Shown here: in pieces, positions 28,091 to 36,004 of the stretch
How positions within the stretch are numbered: the first letter of the stretch is position 1
Layout: each line of letters opens with the position of its first letter
From: Flavobacteriales bacterium
GTDB lineage: Bacteria; Bacteroidota; Bacteroidia; Flavobacteriales_F; PHOS-HE28
DNA: 64,000 bases
NCBI GenBank assembly: GCA_026129465.1
Contig: JAHCIA010000001.1
Coordinates: 3,493,583-3,557,582, forward strand
Direction of reading: 5' to 3'
Position numbers and translations under genes: made by a program
The notes under the pieces: model-generated
What the model was told of the DNA's origin: nothing
What the model saw: only the letters and a program-made list of their open reading frames with translations
The model's database searches: none

Positions 28091-28887
28091 GCGAACTGCT
28101 CCAGCAGGGCCATCCAGCGGCCGGCCGGGGCCTGTCCGCCTTCGCGCACATCGGCCCAGACGGTGTCCTGGTCGGCGGCCAGTTCCTTGAAGTAGCGGCC
28201 CAGCAATTCGCGCTCGCCGATGTGCAGGTGTGTTCCACCGGCCACGAGCCGGGTGGTGAAGGGCGATAGACCACAGGTCTCCAGCGCCAGCAGCGCGAAG
28301 TAGAGCACATCGTTCGCGGCGCGCACCGGATAGGTGTTGCTCAGCAGCAAACGGCCACCGTCATGCACCGCCGCGTCCAGGCGTTCCTGTCCGCGATGGA
28401 GCAGCAGCAGGGGGCCGCCATCGGCCATTCGCTGGGCGGTGCGCGCCATCAGCGCCTGCATGGGCAGCGGTCGCGCGTTGGGATGACGCTCCATCACCTG
28501 GCGCTCGTCGCGGTCGTCGTGGGTGTAGATGCAAACCGCGCCCAGGTCGGGGAGGGCTTCCTCGCGCATGGCGCCTGAAGGCATGCCCCCGTGGGTGAGC
28601 GCGAGATGCTTGGCGCCGCTGCCGGGAGCCAGAGCGCCTTCGGGCACGAGTGTGCTCCATTGGGGCAGGCCCACGTAGGAGACCGTGACAGGCTGGCGTG
28701 GTAACGACTTGTGCCGCAGGGCCTCCATGCCGGGGCCCCAGGCCATGGCATGGGGGGTGCCATCCTGCGCGTCATGCGCGCTCCACGCGGCAAGGCCCTG
28801 GCCAATGAGGATGCTCAGATGCCAGGCCCTCGCCCGGTCGGCGTCGTACCGGGATGTCCTTTGGACCCCGTGTTCCATGGCGGTCAC
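28078..28887 (-). CDS. DUF3822 family protein
   Basis: A 269-residue protein recognised by context and pattern as DUF3822: an N-terminal LSILIG strand, a central ATPase-like core (LLLLHRGQERLDAAVHDGGRLLLSNTYP) reminiscent of the actin/ASKHA fold of pilus-assembly PilM-like proteins, and a C-terminal LVAGGTHLHIG region. Function unknown; the fixed neighbourhood with rsmD suggests a conserved but undescribed link. Overlaps the upstream membrane gene by four bases and rsmD by 13. Confidence 0.75.
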   Translation of the reverse strand: MTAMEHGVQRTSRYDADRARAWHLSILIGQGLAAWSAHDAQDGTPHAMAWGPGMEALRHKSLPRQPVTVSYVGLPQWSTLVPEGALAPGSGAKHLALTHGGMPSGAMREEALPDLGAVCIYTHDDRDERQVMERHPNARPLPMQALMARTAQRMADGGPLLLLHRGQERLDAAVHDGGRLLLSNTYPVRAANDVLYFALLALETCGLSPFTTRLVAGGTHLHIGERELLGRYFKELAADQDTVWADVREGGQAPAGRWMALLEQFACVS

Positions 28888-29636
28888 TCCCCGCTCCAGT
28901 TGCCGGCGGTGCTGGCCTTTTCCATGTTGCCCACCATCAACGTGTCGCCGGGCACCATGGGGGTGGGGTCCTTCGCCAGGAACACCGGCACATTGCGGCC
29001 GCTGCTGGAAATGCCACCGGTCTTCAGGATGAAGGGCTGGCCGGAGATGGGCGAGTTGATGAATTGGTCAGGGTCGAAAGCGAAGACACGGCCCTCCTGC
29101 GCCTTGCTGGTGCGGAACAGGGAATCCAGTGCCGGGGCCATGATGGTGTCACGCACGATGATGCCCAGCTCCAGCGCGGTGGCCTCGGTGAGTGTGTCGG
29201 GCACCTGGCCGATGGCACGCACCATGGGGATGGAACCGGTCTTCACGAAATCGCGCAGGGTGTTCAGGTCGCCGGCGTAGTTGCCATAGGCTTGCCGGTA
29301 GCCAAGCTGCGCGGTGCGGATGTCCTTCAGGGCTTGGATCACCTGGCGGTCGTTCTCGCGTTTGGCTTTGGTGAACTCGAGCACCTCGGCCACCGAGCGC
29401 ACATTGCGCCAGGCCAGGAATACGGCGAGCAGGCCGCAGACGATGCCGATGAGCATGCCCGTGCGCCTGTTCAATACGCCCATTTGCAGCAGCAGCGCCA
29501 CCACCCCGGCGATCAGGGCCAGTGCGGCACCGAGCATCACCCAGGTGTTCTGGCCCTGCATGGCGCCCACGATGAGCAGGGCCGCGCCAAGGATGATCAA
29601 TACCACGGGGAAGATGTAACTGGTCAGGGTCTTCAT
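28884..29636 (-). CDS. Membrane protein of unknown function heading the rsmD-coaD stack
   Basis: 250 residues with three N-terminal transmembrane helices (~6-25, 29-48, 55-74), then a coiled-coil/helical stretch (~80-125, KAKRENDRQVIQALKDIRTAQLGYRQAYGNYAG) and a soluble C-terminal domain. The helical motif resembles the pilin-like N-terminal part of Bacteroidota type IV pilin-related proteins, which fits the PilM-like look of the adjoining DUF3822, but this is speculative. The start was placed at ATG 29634-29636. First gene of the stack. Confidence 0.65.
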   Translation of the reverse strand: MKTLTSYIFPVVLIILGAALLIVGAMQGQNTWVMLGAALALIAGVVALLLQMGVLNRRTGMLIGIVCGLLAVFLAWRNVRSVAEVLEFTKAKRENDRQVIQALKDIRTAQLGYRQAYGNYAGDLNTLRDFVKTGSIPMVRAIGQVPDTLTEATALELGIIVRDTIMAPALDSLFRTSKAQEGRVFAFDPDQFINSPISGQPFILKTGGISSSGRNVPVFLAKDPTPMVPGDTLMVGNMEKASTAGNWSGE

Positions 29637-29669
29637 CGCAGGTGTGCCGGAGCTTCGGTCCGGGGCGCC

Positions 29670-29677
29670 CAAAAGTA
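29670..29677 (-). promoter_or_regulatory. -7 box TACTTTTG for the five-gene stack
   Basis: Exact match to TAnnTTTG on the minus strand, 33 bases before the first ATG of the membrane protein-DUF3822-rsmD-coaD-TlpA unit. No TTG at the expected -33 spacing. Confidence 0.5.
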
Positions 29678-29816
29678 ATGGGACTTTCCATCACCGCAGG
29701 GCGATGGTCCATGGCGCTTGGAGAACGGCGGGACCGCAGCGTGGATCGGTGTTGTCCCCATGTGAAGCGGCTCCGATGGTGCAGGGCCGCAGGGCTTAGC
29801 TTGCGGCACGCCACCC

Positions 29817-31274
29817 ATGTCCGCGCTCGCTCCCCTGGCCGAAAGGATCCTGACAGCGTTGGGCCACAACGCCACGGCGGGCCAGGAGCGTGCGGCGATC
29901 GCCCTGGACCGCTTGCTGGCCAGTGCCAGGCCCAATGCCACCTTGGTGCTGAAGGGCTATGCCGGCACGGGCAAGACCACGCTCGTGGGCGCTTTGGTCC
30001 GCGTACTGGCTGCCGAGAAACGCGCCGTGGTGCTGCTGGCACCCACCGGCCGCGCCGCCAAGGTGCTCAGCGCTTACGCCCAGGCGCCGGCCAGCACCAT
30101 CCACCGGCGCATCTACCGGGGCCTGGATGATGAAGGGCAGGGGGGGCTGGACGTGGCCGTGAACCGCGACCGCGACGCGCTTTTCGTGGTGGACGAAGCG
30201 AGCATGATAGGACGCGGCGGCGGAGACGGTCTGTTCCGCGACGGCGACCTGCTCACCGATCTCTTCGAGCATGTGTTCTCCTCACCCGGATGCAAGCTGC
30301 TGCTCATCGGCGACCCCGCCCAGTTGCCGCCCGTGGGCAGTACCCACAGTCCGGCGCTCGATGTGAAGGAACTCGCAGCCTTGGGACTCACCGCCGGCGT
30401 GGTGGAACTCACCGAAGTGGTGCGCCAGGCCGAAGCATCCGGGATACTTTCCAACGCCACCGAGCTTCGCGGACTTCTGGAACCATCCCCTCGACCGGCG
30501 ACCCTTCCGCCTCCCCCCGATAGGCATGGGGGCCCGCGGATACCGACATTCCAACCCCACCCGGATGTCCACCGCATCACCGGCCACGACCTGCAGGATG
30601 CGCTGGAGACGGCCTATGCCCGCGAAGGCCCCGATGAGGTCTGCGTGATCTGCCGCAGCAACAAGCGCGCGTACCAGTACAGCATGCAGGTGCGTGCCCG
30701 CATCTACGACCACGAGGAGGAGCTCTGCCCGGGCGACCGGTTGATGGTGGTGAAGAACAACTACTTCTGGGCTGGCCGCAACGGCAAGCCCGAGCTCATC
30801 GCCAATGGGGAGCCGATGGAAGTGGAACGTGTGCACGGCATCGAGGAGCGCTTCGGGCTCCGCTTCGCGGATATCACGGCCGTTTGGTGGAACGGCCGGG
30901 AGCAACGCGAACTCGATGTGAAGGTGATGCTCGATGTGCTGGCGATCGAAGCTCCGGCCCTGCCCGCGCCTCGGCTGCGCCTGCTGCAACAGGCTGTGAT
31001 GGACACGTCACCCGCTACTACGAAGGCCCTGCGTTTCCGTGCGCTGCGTGAAAGTCCCCATGCCAACGCGCTGCAGGTGAAGTACGGCTACGCGGTCACC
31101 TGTCACAAGGCGCAGGGCGGTCAGTGGAACACGGTCTTTGTGGACCAGGGCTACGTGACCGAGGAGATGATCGATGAGGAGTACATCAGGTGGCTGTACA
31201 CCGCCATCACCCGGGCTTCACGCGAGCTGTATCTCCTGAACTTCCATGGCCGATTCTGGGGGGAGGATGAGTGA
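29817..31274 (+). CDS. RecD-like ATP-dependent DNA helicase
   Basis: 485-residue superfamily 1B helicase/exodeoxyribonuclease V alpha-type protein. Walker A KGYAGTGKTT (~47-56), motif Ia APTGRAAKVL, Walker B VVDEASM, motif III GDPAQLPPVG and a C-terminal UvrD_C_2 region (GYAVTCHKAQGGQWNTV, then YTAITRASRELYL) are all present. Shorter than RecD2 and without its N-terminal extension. A Pro-rich insert (~220-245, LEPSPRPATLPPPPDRHGG) interrupts the helicase core. Could take part in repair or DNA uptake. Its 3' end lies 3 bp from the phosphopantetheinyl transferase, tail to tail. Confidence 0.85.
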   Translation: MSALAPLAERILTALGHNATAGQERAAIALDRLLASARPNATLVLKGYAGTGKTTLVGALVRVLAAEKRAVVLLAPTGRAAKVLSAYAQAPASTIHRRIYRGLDDEGQGGLDVAVNRDRDALFVVDEASMIGRGGGDGLFRDGDLLTDLFEHVFSSPGCKLLLIGDPAQLPPVGSTHSPALDVKELAALGLTAGVVELTEVVRQAEASGILSNATELRGLLEPSPRPATLPPPPDRHGGPRIPTFQPHPDVHRITGHDLQDALETAYAREGPDEVCVICRSNKRAYQYSMQVRARIYDHEEELCPGDRLMVVKNNYFWAGRNGKPELIANGEPMEVERVHGIEERFGLRFADITAVWWNGREQRELDVKVMLDVLAIEAPALPAPRLRLLQQAVMDTSPATTKALRFRALRESPHANALQVKYGYAVTCHKAQGGQWNTVFVDQGYVTEEMIDEEYIRWLYTAITRASRELYLLNFHGRFWGEDE

Positions 31275-31277
31275 TCC

Positions 31278-32039
31278 TCATACTTCGTGGATGGCCACTT
31301 CGCCGAAAGCGATCTCCGTGGCGACACTCAGGATGTGCTCTGCTCCCATGTGCCAGGTGTGCAAATGGTAGACCTCCGCCGCATGCCGCACAAAGGCCTC
31401 ATGGCGGATCGTCATGCGGTTCACGGCACCATCCACGCGCAGCACGCGCAGGTCGTCCATGATGCCCACGCCGCTGGCCTTCAGCACCGCTTCCTTGCGG
31501 GTCCAGTATTCCAGGAAGCGGCGTTTCGGTTCCGGTGCGGAGGCGATCACTTCGACCTCCTCGGGGGTGAAGTAGTGCTCGCCCACGGCCATGTGGTCCA
31601 CCGTGCGGGCCATGGTCTCCACGTCCACGCCGATCTCCACCTCGCCGCCGATCGCGACCACCAACGCGTCCTTGGTGTCGCTCAGGTTGAAGCGCAGATC
31701 GACCCCCTTGATGAAGGGCTTGCCATAAGGGCCGCGATCGAAGCGCAGATCGGCCGGCCGGGCATCGAGGTGGTCCGCCAGCAGTTTCCGCAACAGACCG
31801 TGCGCGATGATGAAACGTTCGCGGTCCACATCGAAACGGAAGCGTGCCGCGCGCTCCATCTCCACGGGGTCGAGCGATGCTCGATAGGCCGGGATGTGGT
31901 CACGGTGCGGGGCCAGCTTGGCGAAATGGAGGACGATACCCTTGGCGCCCTTGGGTGGCATGCTGTCCGCGATGGGTACGATCGGTTCGGGTCCACCACA
32001 ATGGATCGTCAGCAGGCGCTCCCCGGTGGACATGCTCAT
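31278..32039 (-). CDS. Sfp-type 4'-phosphopantetheinyl transferase
   Basis: About 253 residues. Transfers phosphopantetheine from CoA to carrier-protein Ser residues; the two synthetases immediately upstream carry three carrier domains that need it. Motifs: GPYGKPF, FNLSDTKD, IGVDVE (Mg-binding Asp/Glu) and WTRKEAVLKASG. The frame is open beyond the start, but the ATG at 32037-32039 overlaps the NRPS stop by four bases, which supports this start and translational coupling. Last gene of the biosynthetic operon. Confidence 0.93.
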   Translation of the reverse strand: MSMSTGERLLTIHCGGPEPIVPIADSMPPKGAKGIVLHFAKLAPHRDHIPAYRASLDPVEMERAARFRFDVDRERFIIAHGLLRKLLADHLDARPADLRFDRGPYGKPFIKGVDLRFNLSDTKDALVVAIGGEVEIGVDVETMARTVDHMAVGEHYFTPEEVEVIASAPEPKRRFLEYWTRKEAVLKASGVGIMDDLRVLRVDGAVNRMTIRHEAFVRHAAEVYHLHTWHMGAEHILSVATEIAFGEVAIHEV

Positions 32040-35000
32040 CCGGCTTGCACCGCTGCACGCTCCACCGCCCGCGCGATGCCCTGCGCGATCAGCTTGGACA
32101 GGGTCTTCACGTGCGGGTCCTTGATCATGTTGTAGTGGTCGCCCGGTGTGCTGGCCAAGGTAAGCTCGCCGCGCACGAGGTCCTGCCAGCCCATGTGGTC
32201 CGGGCCTGGCGAAGCCTCCGCCTTGATCATCAGCACCGGCCCGTCGTAAGGCTGGATGGCGTAGCGGTAGGTGGCCTGGTCGTAGATGTCGATGATGTGG
32301 AAGTGGCGCAGTTTGGGTGATGTCGCCTTGCCGCGGCGGTGGTACCACTGCACCATGCGTCGCATCAGGGCCTTCTTCAGCGGTGTGTACAGCTTGGCTT
32401 CGTTGCTCATCACCTTTTCGAAGAGGGCGGGTGCATAGGTGTCGAGCAAGGCCAGCATCAGCACCTGGTCGCCGTTGCGCTTGAGTTGCTGCGCCATCTC
32501 ATAGGCCACCAATCCACCGAAGCTGAAGCCGCAAAGAAGATATGGGCTTTCCGGACGCACCTGCTTGAGTTCGCGGATGAAGTGCGCGGCGATGTCCTCC
32601 ACGCTGGTGTAGCGGATGGGATGGCCATCCTCACCCTGATGGAAGTATCCCCAGAAGGGCTGGTCCTTGCCGAGGTCGCGCGCCATGAAGTAGTTGGCCT
32701 CGTCGCCATGCACGCAGAAGAGCGGCAGTTTGCTTCCTTCCTTCTGTATCGGTGCGAGATTCATCAGCTCCAGCGGCTTCACCTCGGTCTTCAACAGCTT
32801 GGCGAAGAGCGCCACCGTGGGCGCCTGGAAGAGGCTGTTCAAAGCCAGCTTGCGACCCAGCTGCTGTTCGATCCGCGTCAGCATCTGGATGCCCATGATG
32901 CTGTGCCCGCCCAGGTCGAAGAAGTTGTCGTGTACGCCGAGGTCCTCCACGCCCAGGGCTTTGCCCCAGATGGTGCTCAGCGTTTTCTCGATGGCATCGC
33001 GTGGCGCCACATGTTCGGCCTTCATGCGCGTGCTGCGCAGCTCCGGCATGGGCAGCAGCTTCTTGTCGATCTTGCCGTTGGGGTTCAGCGGGAAGGATGG
33101 CAGCACGACGAAGAACGATGGCAGCATGAACTTCGGAAGGGCTGCTTCCAAGTAGTTCCGCAGGCCAGCGATGAAGGCCTCCTGCCGCTCTTCATCCTTG
33201 GTCGGGTCGAAGTCCTTCGGCACCACATAGGCTACCAATTGCTGCCCACCGGGCATGTCCTTGCGCGCCATCACCAAGCGGTCGCGTACCTCGGGGTAGT
33301 TGTTGATGGCATTCTCGATCTCGCCCAGTTCGATGCGGAAGCCGCGGATCTTCACCTGGTCGTCGGTACGGCCCAGGAATTCGATCGAGCCATCCGGCAG
33401 CCACTTCACCAGGTCGCCAGTGCGGTACATCTTGGCGTTGCCACCCTGGAAGGGATCCGGCAGGAAACGCTCGGCGGTCAGTTCCGGACGTTCCCAATAG
33501 CCCAGCGCTACACCATCGCCGCCGCAGTACAGTTCGCCTTTGGCACCGACGGGCACGGGCTTCTGCTGCTCGTCGAGCACATAGAGGAAGGTGTTGTGGA
33601 TGGCCTTGCCGATGGGCACCTGCTTGCCGATATCACCCTCGCTGTTGATGGGGTGGAAGCAGCTGTAGGTGGTGTTCTCGGTAGGGCCGTAGATGTTGTT
33701 CAGTACGCCGGGGCCCAGCACGCGCAGGGCCTTGCGGATGTGCGGCAGGCTCATCACCTCGCCACCGGTAAGGATGCACTTCAAGCCCTTCAGACGATCC
33801 ACGTGCTCATCCACCAGCACATTGAAAAGTCCCGTGGTAATGAAGAGGATGTTGACGCCGTAGCGTTCCATCGTTTCGGTCACTTCGGCCAGCGTGGGTT
33901 TGGCCTGCGGTTGCAGCACCAGCCTTCCGCCGTTCAGCAGCGCGCCCCAGAGCTCGAATGTGCTCGCGTCGAAGGAGACGTTGCTCATTTGGGTGATCAC
34001 GGCGTCCGGGCCGAAGGGTGCGTAGTTCTGGTTCTTCACCAAGCGCACGATCGCGCGATGCGGAACCACCACCCCCTTCGGCTTGCCGGTGCTGCCGCTG
34101 GTGTACATGATGTAGGCGGCCGCTTCCGGCGTATCCAACGGCGCATGGTCTCCAGGGTTCACTGCTTTGTTGCGATCACCGTCCAGGTGGATCACACGCG
34201 CATCATGCTTCGGCAGTTTGGCATTGAGTTCCTTCTCCGTCAGCAGCACCTTCAGGCCGGTATCCTCGAAAAGGAAGCGCAGTCGATCGGCCGGGTAGGT
34301 GTGGTCCAACGGCACGAAAGCGGCACCGGCGCGCATGATCGCGAGTTGTGCTTCCACCATGCCGAAGTTGCGCTCGCAGCACAGGCCCACGAAGTCGCCA
34401 GGCTTCACACCGTGCTCCTTCAGCAAGGCCGTCAATGCGATCACCCGCTGCTGCAATTGGGCGTAGCTGAGTTCCTTGTCGCGGTGGTTCAGCGCCACCT
34501 TGTCGGGGTACTGCGCCACCACTTCGTCGAAGAGCTGGTTCACGCCTTTGTCGCGTGGGTAGTCCACGGCCTTGCCATACCACTCGGCGGGCGGCATCAC
34601 CTTTTCGCTGCTGAGCGTTTCGTCGCTTACCAGATCACCGATGCTCGCCGAAGGGTTGCTCGTGATGCGATCGATCAAGGTGTTCAGCTCCTGCATCCAA
34701 CCGCGCACGGTGGCCTCATCGAAGAGATCGGTGTTGTAGCTCCACTCCAGGACCAAGCCTTCAACGTTGCCGGTGGCGTTCAGGAAAAGCTCGAACTGCT
34801 CGTACTTGCGCGGGTTGCTGATGAAGCGGTGCTTGATGCCCGCGAAGGCCACGCCATCGTCCATGTTCATGTCGATGTTGAACACGACGGGGCACAGCGG
34901 GATGCGACCGGGTTCGCGGGGCACATTGAGTTTGCGCACCAGCGTTCCGAACGTGTACTTCTGGTTGTCGAAGGCATCGAGTACGGCGGTACGACGGGCC

Positions 35001-36001
35001 TTCAGGTGCTCGATGAAGGGCATGTCCTCATCGATGCGGCTGCGCAGGGCGAGCAGGTTCACGCAGTGGCCCACCAGGTCCTTCATGCCGTAGTCGCTCT
35101 GTCCGGCGGCGGGCAGGCCCACGCACAGGTCGCTGTCGCCGGTGAGCTTGTGTATCAGCACCTCGAAGCTGGTGAGCAGCGTGGTGACGAAGCTCGCGCC
35201 ACTGCGGGTGGCGGTCTCGCGCAGGCGGCGCACCAGGGCGGGGTCCATCTCCAGGTCCAGGCGATGGCCCTTGAAACTCTTCTGCTTCGGACGCGCACGG
35301 TCGGTGGGCAGGTCCACGCGCGGCACGGTGCCTTTGAACAGCGTGGTCCAGTAGTCCTCCACCTGCTGGTGCTCCGGGCTCTTCGTGAAGTCGATCTGCG
35401 CGATGGCGTAGTCGCTGAAGCGGAACACCTCCGGCAGCACCGGCGCGCGGCCTTCCTTCAGCGCACTGTACAGGCGGCTCACATCGGCCATGATGATGCC
35501 CAGGCTCCAGCCGTCCACGATCACGTGGTGGCCGCTCAAGCGCAGCAGGTGCGTGTCGTTGCCGGTCTTGATCAGCTGCACGCGGAACAGCGGTCCGGTC
35601 AGCAGGTCGAAGGGCAGCGTCATGTCGCGGTCCGCGATGGTCTGTAACTCCTTGGTGCGCTCGGCATCGCTCTTTCCGCTCAGGTCGGTGAAGGTGAAGG
35701 GCACCTCCATGTTTTCCTGCACGATCACGCGCATGCCATCGGCACTGATCACGCTGCGCAAGCCTTCATGGCGCTTCACCAGTTGGCGGATGGTACGCTC
35801 CATCAGCGCGGCATCCACGGCGCCGACGAGTTCCAACGATACGGATTCGATGTAGGCGCAGCTCGCCTCCACGCCCATCTGCGAAGCCACCCACACCTCG
35901 CGTTGGGCTTCGGTGCTGGGCGCGGTGCGCTCGATGGCCGGACCCGCGAAGGGGTCGAAGTCCACCGGCTGGAACCTGGTCTCGGGGATGAATTTTTCCA
36001 T
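32036..36001 (-). CDS. Non-ribosomal peptide synthetase, terminal module C-A-PCP-TE
   Basis: 1321 residues. Condensation domain (~25-450) with catalytic HHVIVDGW (~158); adenylation domain (~490-990) with YTSGSTGKPKG (~635), MYRTGDL and GRTDDQVKIRGFRIELGEIE; carrier domain with Ser in DLGGHS (~1030); thioesterase (~1080-1321) with GFSFGG, LLDTY and the PGDHYNM His, so the release triad is intact. Aligning by eye to GrsA, the specificity residues read D-A-F-F-L-G-I-T-Y-K, closest to isoleucine-type codes I know, so a branched aliphatic residue is likely. It follows the NRPS-PKS by 3 bp and is coupled to the phosphopantetheinyl transferase. No epimerisation or methylation domain. Confidence 0.93.
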   Translation of the reverse strand: MEKFIPETRFQPVDFDPFAGPAIERTAPSTEAQREVWVASQMGVEASCAYIESVSLELVGAVDAALMERTIRQLVKRHEGLRSVISADGMRVIVQENMEVPFTFTDLSGKSDAERTKELQTIADRDMTLPFDLLTGPLFRVQLIKTGNDTHLLRLSGHHVIVDGWSLGIIMADVSRLYSALKEGRAPVLPEVFRFSDYAIAQIDFTKSPEHQQVEDYWTTLFKGTVPRVDLPTDRARPKQKSFKGHRLDLEMDPALVRRLRETATRSGASFVTTLLTSFEVLIHKLTGDSDLCVGLPAAGQSDYGMKDLVGHCVNLLALRSRIDEDMPFIEHLKARRTAVLDAFDNQKYTFGTLVRKLNVPREPGRIPLCPVVFNIDMNMDDGVAFAGIKHRFISNPRKYEQFELFLNATGNVEGLVLEWSYNTDLFDEATVRGWMQELNTLIDRITSNPSASIGDLVSDETLSSEKVMPPAEWYGKAVDYPRDKGVNQLFDEVVAQYPDKVALNHRDKELSYAQLQQRVIALTALLKEHGVKPGDFVGLCCERNFGMVEAQLAIMRAGAAFVPLDHTYPADRLRFLFEDTGLKVLLTEKELNAKLPKHDARVIHLDGDRNKAVNPGDHAPLDTPEAAAYIMYTSGSTGKPKGVVVPHRAIVRLVKNQNYAPFGPDAVITQMSNVSFDASTFELWGALLNGGRLVLQPQAKPTLAEVTETMERYGVNILFITTGLFNVLVDEHVDRLKGLKCILTGGEVMSLPHIRKALRVLGPGVLNNIYGPTENTTYSCFHPINSEGDIGKQVPIGKAIHNTFLYVLDEQQKPVPVGAKGELYCGGDGVALGYWERPELTAERFLPDPFQGGNAKMYRTGDLVKWLPDGSIEFLGRTDDQVKIRGFRIELGEIENAINNYPEVRDRLVMARKDMPGGQQLVAYVVPKDFDPTKDEERQEAFIAGLRNYLEAALPKFMLPSFFVVLPSFPLNPNGKIDKKLLPMPELRSTRMKAEHVAPRDAIEKTLSTIWGKALGVEDLGVHDNFFDLGGHSIMGIQMLTRIEQQLGRKLALNSLFQAPTVALFAKLLKTEVKPLELMNLAPIQKEGSKLPLFCVHGDEANYFMARDLGKDQPFWGYFHQGEDGHPIRYTSVEDIAAHFIRELKQVRPESPYLLCGFSFGGLVAYEMAQQLKRNGDQVLMLALLDTYAPALFEKVMSNEAKLYTPLKKALMRRMVQWYHRRGKATSPKLRHFHIIDIYDQATYRYAIQPYDGPVLMIKAEASPGPDHMGWQDLVRGELTLASTPGDHYNMIKDPHVKTLSKLIAQGIARAVERAAVQAG

Positions 36002-36004
36002 GGC

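Noticed and set aside
32339-35647. 1102-codon plus-strand open frame opposite the NRPS
   Set aside because: It is antisense to a synthetase with complete catalytic motifs, and its His/Val/Gln-rich composition is what antisense GC-rich coding DNA yields.
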